Below are positions 17,909 through 25,769 of a stretch of DNA of 46,437 nucleotides, piece by piece. Made by a program: the position numbers and the translations under genes. The stretch is from Rhodospirillales bacterium. Lineage in GTDB: Bacteria > Pseudomonadota > Alphaproteobacteria > Rhodospirillales_A > JACZKS01. Positions within the stretch are counted from its first letter, which is position 1, and each line of letters starts with the position of its first letter. Location of the stretch: assembly GCA_018648445.1 (NCBI GenBank), contig JABGRG010000018.1, forward strand, positions 1 to 46,437, written 5' to 3'. The notes under the pieces were generated by a model. It worked only from the letters and a program-made list of their open reading frames with translations. It was not told the origin of the DNA and did no database searches.

Positions 17909-19444
17909 TTACCAGTCGGGCGACGTCCAATCGGTGTCCTCATCCAGGGGATAGACCGGGCGCGGCAAGCCGCGCCAGTTGAAGTTTTCGAGAACCGGCG
18001 AAGTCAGGCCGGGGGTATCGACCTCGAACACAAGTTCGGGCGGGAACCACGGGATGAAACCGGCGCGGAAATGACCGCGCGATTTGACGACGACGGTGCG
18101 CGCGTCCGCGACATCAAGGCCGAACATTTCGAAGAATCCCGGGTCTGCGGTTTGCTGGCGGTTGCTGATGACGACCACCGAAATCCCGCCTTCGCCGCCA
18201 ATTTCCAAGAGGCAGCACGGCCCCAATTCCAGGGTGCGCCCGGCAAACAGGCCAAGCCGTCCGACCAAGTGGCCGTCCGTCAGCGTCTGAACGCGGGCAC
18301 GAACCGAATATTCGGGGGCCAATTCATCGGTACTGCCGCGATTAAAAACAGCGTCGAATTCCGCGTCGACACCCAGCCCATGGGCCTCAGCGGCCAACTC
18401 GGGGTCGAAAAACGAGCCGTAGTAAACGCCTATCGCGCCCACATCGACCAGACTTTCCAGCAGCTTGATGGTGCCGCCGCTTCCGCCGCCGCCGGGATTG
18501 TCGCCGGAATCCGAATAGATGATGGCGGGTTTTGTTTCGTCCCTGCCGTTGGTGATGGCGAGACCAAGGGCTTTGCGTAGCGGCGTCAGCGTCTTGCGGA
18601 AACGGCCCCGGTCATTCCAAGCGCGCTCGGCAATCTCCCGGGTCAGGGATCGGGCGTCCTGCACGTCGTCGCAGGCGGTGACGATAACGGCAAGACCGTT
18701 CTTCGGCGTATCGCTGTAAACGAAGCCGCCCACGATGGAAACGTTCAGAATGCGTCCGCCGAATTCCCTTTTGCGGCGTTGCCCATAGTCAATCAGGTCG
18801 GCATACGGTCCCGAAGCGGTCAACAGATTGATGCTGGCGGCACACAGCGGAAGACGGATAAAGGCCGACTTCGGACGAAGCCCGGCGAACATCCGGCGCA
18901 TAATCAGGGCCGCCTCTTCCCCGCGCTCGGCCATATCCACATGTGGATTGGTCAAATACGCAACCAGCACGTCCGCCGCATCAACCATGGCCTCGGAAAT
19001 GTTGGCGTGCAAATCGAGAGTGCCGACGATCGCCGCATCGGGACCGACAAGGCTGCGCACGCGCACATACATATCGCCGTCGGGGTCGCTTCCGCCGGTG
19101 GCCGTCATGGCGCCGTGATTGGCGATGAACACGCCGTCAACCGGACCGGCTTCGCGCAGGCGTCGTTCGATATCGCCCAGGAAGGCATCCAAAAACGCCT
19201 GATCAACGGGGCCTTTGGGTTGGGATTCGTAGTGAAGAACCGGGACCGGCTCCCATGGGCCGGTGGCGTTCATCGTATCAATGAAGGCCACCAATTCACG
19301 GGCCATGCCGGGGTTCGGCTTGGCGGCTTCGGCAAGAATTTCGTCACCGTCAAGATGACAACGGTTGCGGAAATCTTCGTCGACCGCCGGCGGCGCAAAG
19401 GAATTGGATTCGAGCGCAATCCCCATCAATGCCACACGTTTCAC
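17909..19444 (-). CDS. M81-family (MlrC-like) metallopeptidase
   Basis: This 511-residue protein starts KRVALMGIALESNSFAPPA and contains VFIANHGAM, GTLDLHANIS and the glycine-rich SDSGDNPGGGGSGGT, the metal-site and loop motifs of MlrC/M81 proteins. The family was named for microcystin degradation in Sphingomonas, but most members sit in amino acid or sugar acid catabolic loci and their substrates are unknown. A GTG at 19444 with a G-rich ribosome site is the probable start; the frame continues to 19576 without family similarity. It lies 34 bases after the GntR regulator and is likely co-transcribed with it and the DapA-family gene. No signal peptide is seen, so it is cytoplasmic. Confidence 0.87.
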   Translation of the reverse strand: MKRVALMGIALESNSFAPPAVDEDFRNRCHLDGDEILAEAAKPNPGMARELVAFIDTMNATGPWEPVPVLHYESQPKGPVDQAFLDAFLGDIERRLREAGPVDGVFIANHGAMTATGGSDPDGDMYVRVRSLVGPDAAIVGTLDLHANISEAMVDAADVLVAYLTNPHVDMAERGEEAALIMRRMFAGLRPKSAFIRLPLCAASINLLTASGPYADLIDYGQRRKREFGGRILNVSIVGGFVYSDTPKNGLAVIVTACDDVQDARSLTREIAERAWNDRGRFRKTLTPLRKALGLAITNGRDETKPAIIYSDSGDNPGGGGSGGTIKLLESLVDVGAIGVYYGSFFDPELAAEAHGLGVDAEFDAVFNRGSTDELAPEYSVRARVQTLTDGHLVGRLGLFAGRTLELGPCCLLEIGGEGGISVVVISNRQQTADPGFFEMFGLDVADARTVVVKSRGHFRAGFIPWFPPELVFEVDTPGLTSPVLENFNWRGLPRPVYPLDEDTDWTSPDW

Positions 19445-19478
19445 AGCATTTCCCCCCGGATTGAATTTCTGAGTTTGA

Positions 19479-20147
19479 TCAGTCTCCGCCGAACAAGGCG
19501 CGGTAGGCTTCAACATAGGCCTTCGGCGATGGACGCAGATGATCGACGCAAAGCCCGACAAGTTTATCGCGATCACCCGTTTTCAGGGCTTCGATAATCT
19601 TCCCGTGCTCGTCACGGGAACCGGCGAACATGGACGGCTCGCGGCCCACATAGAAACGAATGAGGTTCGCCTTCATGGCGAGCAGTCCGATGGATTCCAA
19701 CAGATAGGGGTTTCCACATGCCGCAAAAAGGACTTCGTGAAAGCGGATGTTTGATCGGTAAATGGCGCGAAGCTCGCCGGACGCAACCGCCTTGCCGTGG
19801 ACTTTGTGAATGGCCGTCAATTCGCGGACCAAGCCCTTTGGCGCCGGGAACGGGATCAACCGGGCGGCCTCTATTTCCAGCAATTCGCGCACCGCGTAAA
19901 GCTGCGAAACCTCGGTCGGCGTGAACTCACTCACCCGCGCGCCCTTTCCGCGCTGACGAACGACAATCCCCACCTGTTCAAGCTGGATCAAAGCTTGACG
20001 GACGATGTGGCGTTTCACCGCAAAACGACCAACCAAATCCTCTTCCACAAGCCGCTCACGCGGGCGGAGCCGCCCGAAGACAATATCTTCTTCGAGCTGC
20101 TCAACCACCCGCGTCAGGGCATCATCGGATTTGGCATTCGCTTTCAT
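19479..20147 (-). CDS. GntR-family (FCD type) transcriptional regulator
   Basis: This 222-residue regulator has an N-terminal winged helix (about 10-75: FGRLRPRERLVEEDLVGRF, then VKRHIVRQALIQLEQ and VRQRGKGARV) and a helical FCD effector domain (about 80-215). The FCD metal-binding residues are probably in YRSNIRFHEVLF, DEHGKIIEAL and CVDHL. Such regulators usually repress carboxylic acid catabolic genes and release DNA when the acid binds. The start overlaps the DapA-family stop by one base. The palindromes at 21178-21203 contain TTGTCAACAA, which fits the symmetric sites bound by this subfamily, so autoregulation of both divergent units is likely. Confidence 0.92.
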   Translation of the reverse strand: MKANAKSDDALTRVVEQLEEDIVFGRLRPRERLVEEDLVGRFAVKRHIVRQALIQLEQVGIVVRQRGKGARVSEFTPTEVSQLYAVRELLEIEAARLIPFPAPKGLVRELTAIHKVHGKAVASGELRAIYRSNIRFHEVLFAACGNPYLLESIGLLAMKANLIRFYVGREPSMFAGSRDEHGKIIEALKTGDRDKLVGLCVDHLRPSPKAYVEAYRALFGGD

Positions 20148-21055
20148 TACGCCGCCAGCTCAAAACCGATCTTCTTCAGGTCGGCCAGCAGGCTTGCGGA
20201 TTTTTCCGCATTCAGAACGCCAAGCGGCGGGCGCGTCTGCTCCCAACTCGGGTCGTTTTGGAAATGCGCGACCATGCGTTTCAGCGCCGGAATAAGCGGA
20301 TACGCCTGGATCGCCATGCGAACTTCGGTAATCCGCGCCTGCAGGGCGTCGGCTTCGTCGGTCTGCCAGTTCTCATAGACCTTGCGAATCCCCGCCGGAT
20401 TGACGTTGCCCGTCGCCGTGATGCAACCCGCGCCACCGGCCCGCAAGCCCTGAAGCAGGAAGGTTTCGGAACCAGGGAATACCGTAAAGCCGGGGAAATT
20501 CTTGATCACGGCTTCCGTATTGCTCCAGTCGCCCGAGCTGTCCTTAAGGCCAACCACCGTGTCGGGATATGCCTTCACCAGCATCTCGATCAGCGGCAGG
20601 CTGATGGGCGTCACCGCCTGCGGCGGAATGTGATAGAGGTAAACCTGAAGGCTTGAGCTGCCGACCCGCTGAATGACTTCCGAGAAATTGGCGAACAGGC
20701 CTTCGTCGGAAACACCCTTGTAATAGAACGGCGGAAGCATCAACACGCCGCCGCAACCCAGTTCCACGGCCTGCTTGGTCAGTTTGATGCTGTCGGTGAT
20801 GCTGCAAGCGCCCGTTCCGGGCATCAATTTGGACGCCGGGATGCCGGCTTCAACCAAAGCCTCAAGAAGCTCCATACGTTCATCGATGGACATGGAGTTG
20901 GCTTCGCTCGTCGTTCCGAAGGCCGCCAGTCCGTCCGCGCCCTGGTCCAAAAGCCACTTGCAGTTGGCGACGAATCGCTCGCGGTCGGGACTGAGATCCG
21001 CCTTGAACGGCGTCAACGCCGGAACGAGAACGCCAGAAAATCTTTTGTTAGCCAT
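20147..21055 (-). CDS. DapA/NAL-family lyase (dihydrodipicolinate synthase-like)
   Basis: This 302-residue TIM-barrel protein begins with GVLVPALTPFKADLSPDRE and has GTTSEANSMSIDERMELLE (the family GTTGE position, with Ser replacing Gly), VYLYHIPPQAV with the catalytic tyrosine, and the Schiff-base lysine in VVGLKDSSGD. Next to an IlvD/Edd-type dehydratase and an FCD regulator it is much more likely to be a sugar acid aldolase or dehydratase than the lysine biosynthesis enzyme. The ATG at 21055 opens the minus-strand unit that continues into gntR and the M81 gene. The exact substrate cannot be deduced. Confidence 0.9.
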   Translation of the reverse strand: MANKRFSGVLVPALTPFKADLSPDRERFVANCKWLLDQGADGLAAFGTTSEANSMSIDERMELLEALVEAGIPASKLMPGTGACSITDSIKLTKQAVELGCGGVLMLPPFYYKGVSDEGLFANFSEVIQRVGSSSLQVYLYHIPPQAVTPISLPLIEMLVKAYPDTVVGLKDSSGDWSNTEAVIKNFPGFTVFPGSETFLLQGLRAGGAGCITATGNVNPAGIRKVYENWQTDEADALQARITEVRMAIQAYPLIPALKRMVAHFQNDPSWEQTRPPLGVLNAEKSASLLADLKKIGFELAA

Positions 21056-21177
21056 GGATTACTTCCTCACATCACTGCCGTCAGCGGCATTTTCATTGAA
21101 ATCCGGATGCTCCGGGTACGAATTACGGGACAAAACATACTCTGCCGACACGCATACGCAAAGTGTCATTTTCACCC

Positions 21178-21203
21178 ACAAAATTGTCAACAATTTTGTT
21201 GAC
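21178..21203. promoter_or_regulatory. Two overlapping palindromes, candidate GntR operator
   Basis: ACAAAATTGT-CA-ACAATTTTGT (21178-21199) is a perfect 10 bp inverted repeat. GTCAACAA-TT-TTGTTGAC (21186-21203) is a second perfect inverted repeat that overlaps it. The core TTGTCAACAA resembles known FCD-type GntR sites. The position between the divergent DapA-family gene (start 21055) and the dehydratase (about 21269) suits a shared operator. Confidence 0.75.
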
Positions 21204-21268
21204 GTAAAGTCTTTTTTGTCCCTTTTTATCCCGCATCTGAATTCACACAACAATTGATGGTTCGAGGG

Positions 21269-22993
21269 ATGACCGAAGAAATGAAAACCGGAATGCGCAA
21301 GGGACTCACCAGTTACGGTGACTCGGAATTTTCGCTGTTTCTCAGAAAAGCCTTCATCAAAGCGATGGGCTATTCCGACGAGGCGCTTGATTTGCCGGTT
21401 ATCGGTATCGTCAACACCTACAGCGGCTACAACCCCTGCCACGGAAATGTCCCCGAATTGATCGAAGCGATTCGCCGGGGCGTCATGCTGTCGGGCGGCC
21501 TGCCGGTCGATTTCCCGACCATTTCGTTACACGAGTCGTTCTCGCATCCCACCAGCATGTATCTGCGCAACCTGATGGCCATGGACACCGAAGAAATGAT
21601 CCGCGCCCAGCCCATGGACGCGGTGGTCCTGATCGGTGGCTGCGACAAGACGGTCCCGGCCCAGTTGATGGCCGCCGCCAGCGCCAACGTTCCGGCGATC
21701 TCGGTGGTATCGGGTCCCATGTTAAGCGGAACCCACGGGGCCGAGCGCGTCGGCGCATGCACAGACTGCCGCCGCTATTGGGGCATGCACCGGGCGGGCG
21801 ATGTCGATGAGGCGGAAATCAACCAGATCAGTGGTGAGCTGGTGCCATCCGTAGGCTTCTGCGGGGTCATGGGAACGGCCAGTACCATGGCCTGCATGAC
21901 CGAGGCGCTCGGTATGATGCTGCCGGGCGGCGCGTCAATTCCGGCGGTCGCCGCCGAACGCAAACGCCACGCAGAGGCCGCCGGGCGGCGCGCCGTGCAA
22001 CTGGCGGCCGAAGGCCTGACACCTGACAAAATCATGACGCCCGAAGCCTTCGCCAATTCCCTGCGCATCCTGATGGCCATCGGTGGATCAACCAACGGCA
22101 TCGTCCATATGACGGCGGTTGCCGGGCGTCTGGGAATCGAAGTCGATCTCGACGCCTTCGACCGTATGGGATTGGAAACACCGGTTCTGGTCGATCTCAA
22201 ACCCTCCGGCATGAACTATATGGACGATTTCGACAAAGCGGGCGGTCTTCGCGTGGTGATGCGGGAGATCAAACACCTGCTGAATCTGGACTGTCTGACC
22301 GTTTCCGGAAAGACGCTGGGCGAGGAAATCGAGGCTGCACCCGAACCGTGGCCGCAAAATGTCGTGCGCCCGTTGGCCGATCCGATCAACGCTTCGGGCG
22401 GCATCACGGTTTTGCGCGGAAACCTTGCCCCGCGCGGCGCCATCTTCAAACAATCAGCGGCCGATCCTGCCTTGCAAACCCACACGGGTCGCGCGGTGGT
22501 GTTCGATTCCCTTGAAGATATGTCCAATCGCATTGACGCGCCCGATCTGGACGTGACGCGCGACGACATTCTGGTACTGCGCAACGCCGGGCCCATCGGC
22601 GCTCCGGGAATGCCGGAAGCCGGTTACATCCCGATCCCCCGGAAACTGGCCGAGCAAGGCGTTAAAGACATGGTTCGCATGTCGGACGCGCGCATGAGTG
22701 GAACGGCGTTTGGCTCCATCGTGCTTCATATTTGTCCGGAAGCCGCCGTCGGCGGTCCCTTGTCGCTGGTGCAAACCGGCGACCAAATCAGTCTGGATGT
22801 TCCCAATCGTTCGCTGAAATTGCTGGTCGACGAGGCCGAACTTGAAAAACGCAAGGCCACGTGGGAAGCCCCGGTCAGCAGCGAGGGCGAGCGGGGATAT
22901 CGCAAATTATTCCTGGATCACGTCCAGCAAGCCGATGAAGGGTGCGATATGGATTACCTGACGTCCCGCCCGTTTACGGCACGCACACCTTAG
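21269..22993 (+). CDS. IlvD/Edd-family dehydratase, probably for a sugar acid
   Basis: This protein of about 574 residues has the iron-sulfur cysteines of the family in NTYSGYNPCHGN, VVLIGGCDKTVPAQL and RVGACTDCRRYWGMHR. It also has IGGSTNGIVHM, VLRGNLAPRGAIFK and the C-terminal RMSDARMSGTAFG. The family removes water from dihydroxy acids; members close to this sequence usually act on pentonates or hexonates to give 2-keto-3-deoxy acids. It is divergent from a DapA-family lyase that could cleave such a product. Possible starts are ATG codons at 21257, 21269 and 21281; none has a strong ribosome site, and 21269 was chosen as a middle option. Confidence 0.9.
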   Translation: MTEEMKTGMRKGLTSYGDSEFSLFLRKAFIKAMGYSDEALDLPVIGIVNTYSGYNPCHGNVPELIEAIRRGVMLSGGLPVDFPTISLHESFSHPTSMYLRNLMAMDTEEMIRAQPMDAVVLIGGCDKTVPAQLMAAASANVPAISVVSGPMLSGTHGAERVGACTDCRRYWGMHRAGDVDEAEINQISGELVPSVGFCGVMGTASTMACMTEALGMMLPGGASIPAVAAERKRHAEAAGRRAVQLAAEGLTPDKIMTPEAFANSLRILMAIGGSTNGIVHMTAVAGRLGIEVDLDAFDRMGLETPVLVDLKPSGMNYMDDFDKAGGLRVVMREIKHLLNLDCLTVSGKTLGEEIEAAPEPWPQNVVRPLADPINASGGITVLRGNLAPRGAIFKQSAADPALQTHTGRAVVFDSLEDMSNRIDAPDLDVTRDDILVLRNAGPIGAPGMPEAGYIPIPRKLAEQGVKDMVRMSDARMSGTAFGSIVLHICPEAAVGGPLSLVQTGDQISLDVPNRSLKLLVDEAELEKRKATWEAPVSSEGERGYRKLFLDHVQQADEGCDMDYLTSRPFTARTP

Positions 22994-23009
22994 AACGAGG
23001 CTAAAATAG

Positions 23010-23038
23010 TTAAACGCGACGGATCGACGTGCTACACT
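23010..23038 (+). promoter_or_regulatory. Possible sigma-70 type promoter for the MlaA-like gene
   Basis: TTAAAC (23010-23015) and TACACT (23033-23038) are separated by 17 bases and lie 36 bases before the ATG. The -35 match is weak and the -10 match moderate, so this is a tentative call. Confidence 0.35.
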
Positions 23039-23073
23039 GGGGGTTCTGAATAAAGACAGGGAAGGTCGAGATC

Positions 23074-23823
23074 ATGGGACGGTTTCGTGAGATTCCGGTT
23101 GTTCTTTTGACGGCTACGATGATTACCGGCGTGGCGTGGGCAGACGCAGACCCACCGAAAACGCCTGCGGATCAAAATACCGTCGAGGCCACGGAAGAGG
23201 AAAAGGACCCCCTCGAATCCCTCAACCGGTTTACCTTCCAGCTCAATACAGTTCTGCGCAAAATGGTGATTGATCCGGTGGTCGACGTCTATCAGGCAGT
23301 CACCCCGGACCCGTTGGAAAAAGCAATCTCCAACGTGACGGCGAACCTGACCGAACCGGTTACGGCCGCCTCCAGCCTGTTGCAGGGCGATACCGAAAAC
23401 GCCGGGATCGCAACCAAGCGCTTTTTGATAAACACGACGGCGGGTTTGGGCGGCACAAACGATGTCGCGGGCGAAGAAATGGGCCTGGAACGCCGCAAGG
23501 AAGACCTGGGTCAGGCCGCCGGAGCCGGTGGCATGACCCCCGGCCCCTATCTGGTCTTGCCGATCCTGGGTCCCAGTTCGACCCGCGACGCCTTTGGCGA
23601 CGTGGCGGTCAGTCTGGCCGTACCTCCGGCCGGATTGGCCAATACCGCCGACAACGCCACCGCCTACTCCGACAATCAGGACGACCTGAACGCCATGACC
23701 AAGGGCGCGCTCGACCCCTACATCGTCGAACGCGAAGCCTATCTGCAAAGGCGCCGCGCCCAGGTTCAAAACACCGATCAGGCTCCGATGGAAGAAATTC
23801 CGGAATTCGAGGACATCAAGTAA
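23074..23823 (+). CDS. mlaA: MlaA/VacJ-like outer-membrane lipid asymmetry protein
   Basis: This 249-residue exported protein has the family signature DPLESLNRFTFQLNTVLRK, then NLTEPVTAASSLLQGD, RFLINTTAGLGG, EDLGQAAGAGGMTPGPYLVL and PILGPSSTRDAFGD. MlaA removes misplaced phospholipids from the outer leaflet of the outer membrane and passes them to the MlaC/MlaFEDB system, none of which is in this window. The N-terminal signal (about residues 1-23, ending AWA) lacks a lipobox cysteine, so unlike the Escherichia coli protein it is not obviously a lipoprotein. The acidic C-terminus (EEIPEFEDIK) is unremarkable. Confidence 0.88.
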   Translation: MGRFREIPVVLLTATMITGVAWADADPPKTPADQNTVEATEEEKDPLESLNRFTFQLNTVLRKMVIDPVVDVYQAVTPDPLEKAISNVTANLTEPVTAASSLLQGDTENAGIATKRFLINTTAGLGGTNDVAGEEMGLERRKEDLGQAAGAGGMTPGPYLVLPILGPSSTRDAFGDVAVSLAVPPAGLANTADNATAYSDNQDDLNAMTKGALDPYIVEREAYLQRRRAQVQNTDQAPMEEIPEFEDIK

Positions 23824-23858
23824 AAGCCGACTAATCGACACCGCGAATGGAATAGCGT

Positions 23859-24815
23859 TCAGTGGCCGTTGCCGCCATTGTCGCCACCATCGTCGCCGTG
23901 GTCGTCGTCATCATCGTCGTGATGGTCGTCGTCATCGTCATGGTCGTCGGGATGATCGTCGTCGGGATGATCGTCGTCGGGAGGGCTACCTCCGATGCTT
24001 TTGCCGGGTCCAGGGCCGGATCCGGGGTTGGGGCCGGGGACGGTTGGATAGTAGGTCCATCCGTTGTCGTCGTGGTGGCCATCGTCGTCGCGGTCGCGGT
24101 CGCCATCGTCGTCGCGGTCACCCTCGTCGCCGCTGCCACGATCTTCTTTATCCTCTCCCCTGCCCGGATCGTCTCCCTTGCCCGGAGAGCTGCCTGCCTG
24201 CGGCGTATTGGGAGGATTGGACGTGCCGGCTGCGACCGGGCTGACGGTCCCCGCCGACGATACCGATGCGGTCTGGGCGGGACCGACGGAAGTCTGTTCG
24301 GTTCCATCCGAGTTGGAAACCGAGAATCGGCCGGAGAAGACATTGACTGCCGTCGATCCGTCGAGCGCCACGGTAATCAAGGCGTCGCTGCCGCGGATAC
24401 CGATGACCGCCGTCGGCGTAACGATGCTCACCTTGTCGTCGACCATATTTCCGGAGATGAAGCGCAGCACCCCCACGGTCAGGTTAAACACCGATGTGCC
24501 TTGTTTGGTTTTCGGATCGTAAACGAAGGTGTCGACGGTCAGATTGGCCCCCGCACCGAGGGTAAGCAGCGTCTTGTCGAGGAATTCGACAAGCATTGCC
24601 GAGCCCTCGCCGGTTTCCAGCAACTCGTTGTGAACCACCGGGAATCGCGGAAGTTTTCCCTCGCGCTCGGCGCCGGGCGGCGTTCCGAAGGCGTCCGCCT
24701 TCACCTGCTTGACCAGGCCGATCAATTCGGCATCGGCCGGTTCAGGAGTAAGGGCTACGGCCATCCCGGTTACGACCAGGGCGGCAGCCAGATATCGAAG
24801 ATTTTTCAATTTCAC
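23859..24815 (-). CDS. Exported FecR-domain protein with Asp/His-rich tail
   Basis: This 318-residue protein has a signal peptide (about 1-29, ending PADA), a FecR-type beta domain (about 45-190, with PRFPVVHNELLETGEGSAML, VGVLRFISG and TPTAVIGIRGSDALITV) and a long disordered tail. The tail starts with Pro/Gly/Ser-rich sequence and ends in Asp-Asp-His repeats (about 250-318). The start is a GTG at 24815 with GGGGGGAGA upstream. Here the FecR domain is not joined to a membrane anti-sigma segment, so the protein is more likely a periplasmic or surface protein than a sigma regulator. The tail could bind divalent metal, or simply be a low-complexity acidic tail. The tail-coding DNA (about 23862-24150) is a GTC/ATC-type low-complexity tract. 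It is divergent from the TPR lipoprotein gene. Confidence 0.85.
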   Translation of the reverse strand: MKLKNLRYLAAALVVTGMAVALTPEPADAELIGLVKQVKADAFGTPPGAEREGKLPRFPVVHNELLETGEGSAMLVEFLDKTLLTLGAGANLTVDTFVYDPKTKQGTSVFNLTVGVLRFISGNMVDDKVSIVTPTAVIGIRGSDALITVALDGSTAVNVFSGRFSVSNSDGTEQTSVGPAQTASVSSAGTVSPVAAGTSNPPNTPQAGSSPGKGDDPGRGEDKEDRGSGDEGDRDDDGDRDRDDDGHHDDNGWTYYPTVPGPNPGSGPGPGKSIGGSPPDDDHPDDDHPDDHDDDDDHHDDDDDDHGDDGGDNGGNGH

Positions 24816-24999
24816 ATCTCCCCCCTTCAGGTGGCAACATCCTGAAAGTGTCGGATCTTCCGATGCGAGGCCAATAGTTTACTCCCCTTGGCGCGGATTT
24901 CCAACCGGCTCAAGTTTCTCTAAGGGAATGGCGCTATTGACGGCACCCGCATAGTTAGCCAGAATCATGGTCAGGACTCCTTCAAAGGAGGACGAAATC

Positions 25000-25758
25000 A
25001 TGCACTTGCCAAGACCTTTCGGGATTCTGCTGGCCATGTTGGCAGGCCTGTCAGCTTGCGCCCCGTTGCCGGGGGTCGAGTTCATCGAGCAGGGCCGGCA
25101 AAGTTCCATTCAAGGTGACTGGGACGGCTCGATCACCGCCATCAACCAGGCCCTTCAGGTCGCTGTCGACGACAAAGTTTTTTACTATTCGTACTTCAAG
25201 CGTTGCGAGGCTCATATCTGGAAGGGCCAGACCAAGACCGCCCTGGACGACTGCAACAAATCCATTCGGACAATGCCCGATAAATTTGGCTACGCTTACG
25301 CGGCGCGGGGCAGAATTTTCGCCCTCATGGGCCAGTATCAGTGGGCGCTTGAAGATTTCGAGGTGGCCATAAAGTTGAAAAGCGCCCGTTCCGGCCCGGT
25401 GAAAGACAGCGCCACGGTGATCGCTTACGGCGGCAAGGCCCGCGTCCTCGCCACCAGTCCCGAGGATGATCTCAGGAACGCGGAAAAGAGCATCGAATTC
25501 GCACAAGCCGCCGTTGGCTTTGAAAAGTATTTGAAAACCCCGGCCCACAAGATCCTGAACCGCGATACCTTGGCGGCGGCTTACGCCGAAGCCGGCCGTT
25601 TCGGCGAAGCCGTAGCGGAACATCAGAAAACCATCGCCATGGTCAAGGACAACGGCTGGAATTCCGTCACCTATGACGGTAAGCCGCTGATGAACATCCT
25701 GAGCGACCACCTGAGCCTCTTCGAGGCCCAAAAACCGCTAAGAGGCGGCATCTACTGA
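25000..25758 (+). CDS. TPR-repeat lipoprotein
   Basis: This 252-residue protein has a signal peptide with lipobox LSAC (MLAGLSAC), so it should be lipid-anchored in the envelope. The body has tetratricopeptide-like helices (GDWDGSITAINQALQVAVDD, WKGQTKTALDDCNKSIRTM, ALMGQYQWALEDFEVAIKLK, then YAEAGRFGEAVAEHQKTIAM). The ATG at 25000 is preceded by a strong AAAGGAGG; an in-frame extension to 24967 is not needed. Partners are unknown. The gene ends 11 bases before the convergent transketolase stop. Confidence 0.87.
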   Translation: MHLPRPFGILLAMLAGLSACAPLPGVEFIEQGRQSSIQGDWDGSITAINQALQVAVDDKVFYYSYFKRCEAHIWKGQTKTALDDCNKSIRTMPDKFGYAYAARGRIFALMGQYQWALEDFEVAIKLKSARSGPVKDSATVIAYGGKARVLATSPEDDLRNAEKSIEFAQAAVGFEKYLKTPAHKILNRDTLAAAYAEAGRFGEAVAEHQKTIAMVKDNGWNSVTYDGKPLMNILSDHLSLFEAQKPLRGGIY

Positions 25759-25769
25759 ACGAGCGCCCG

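Noticed and set aside
23862..24845. Long Val/Ile-rich plus-strand frame that looks like a membrane protein
   Set aside because: It is the complement of the Asp/His repeat tail of the FecR-domain protein; the hydrophobic run is an artefact of the GTC/ATC tract.
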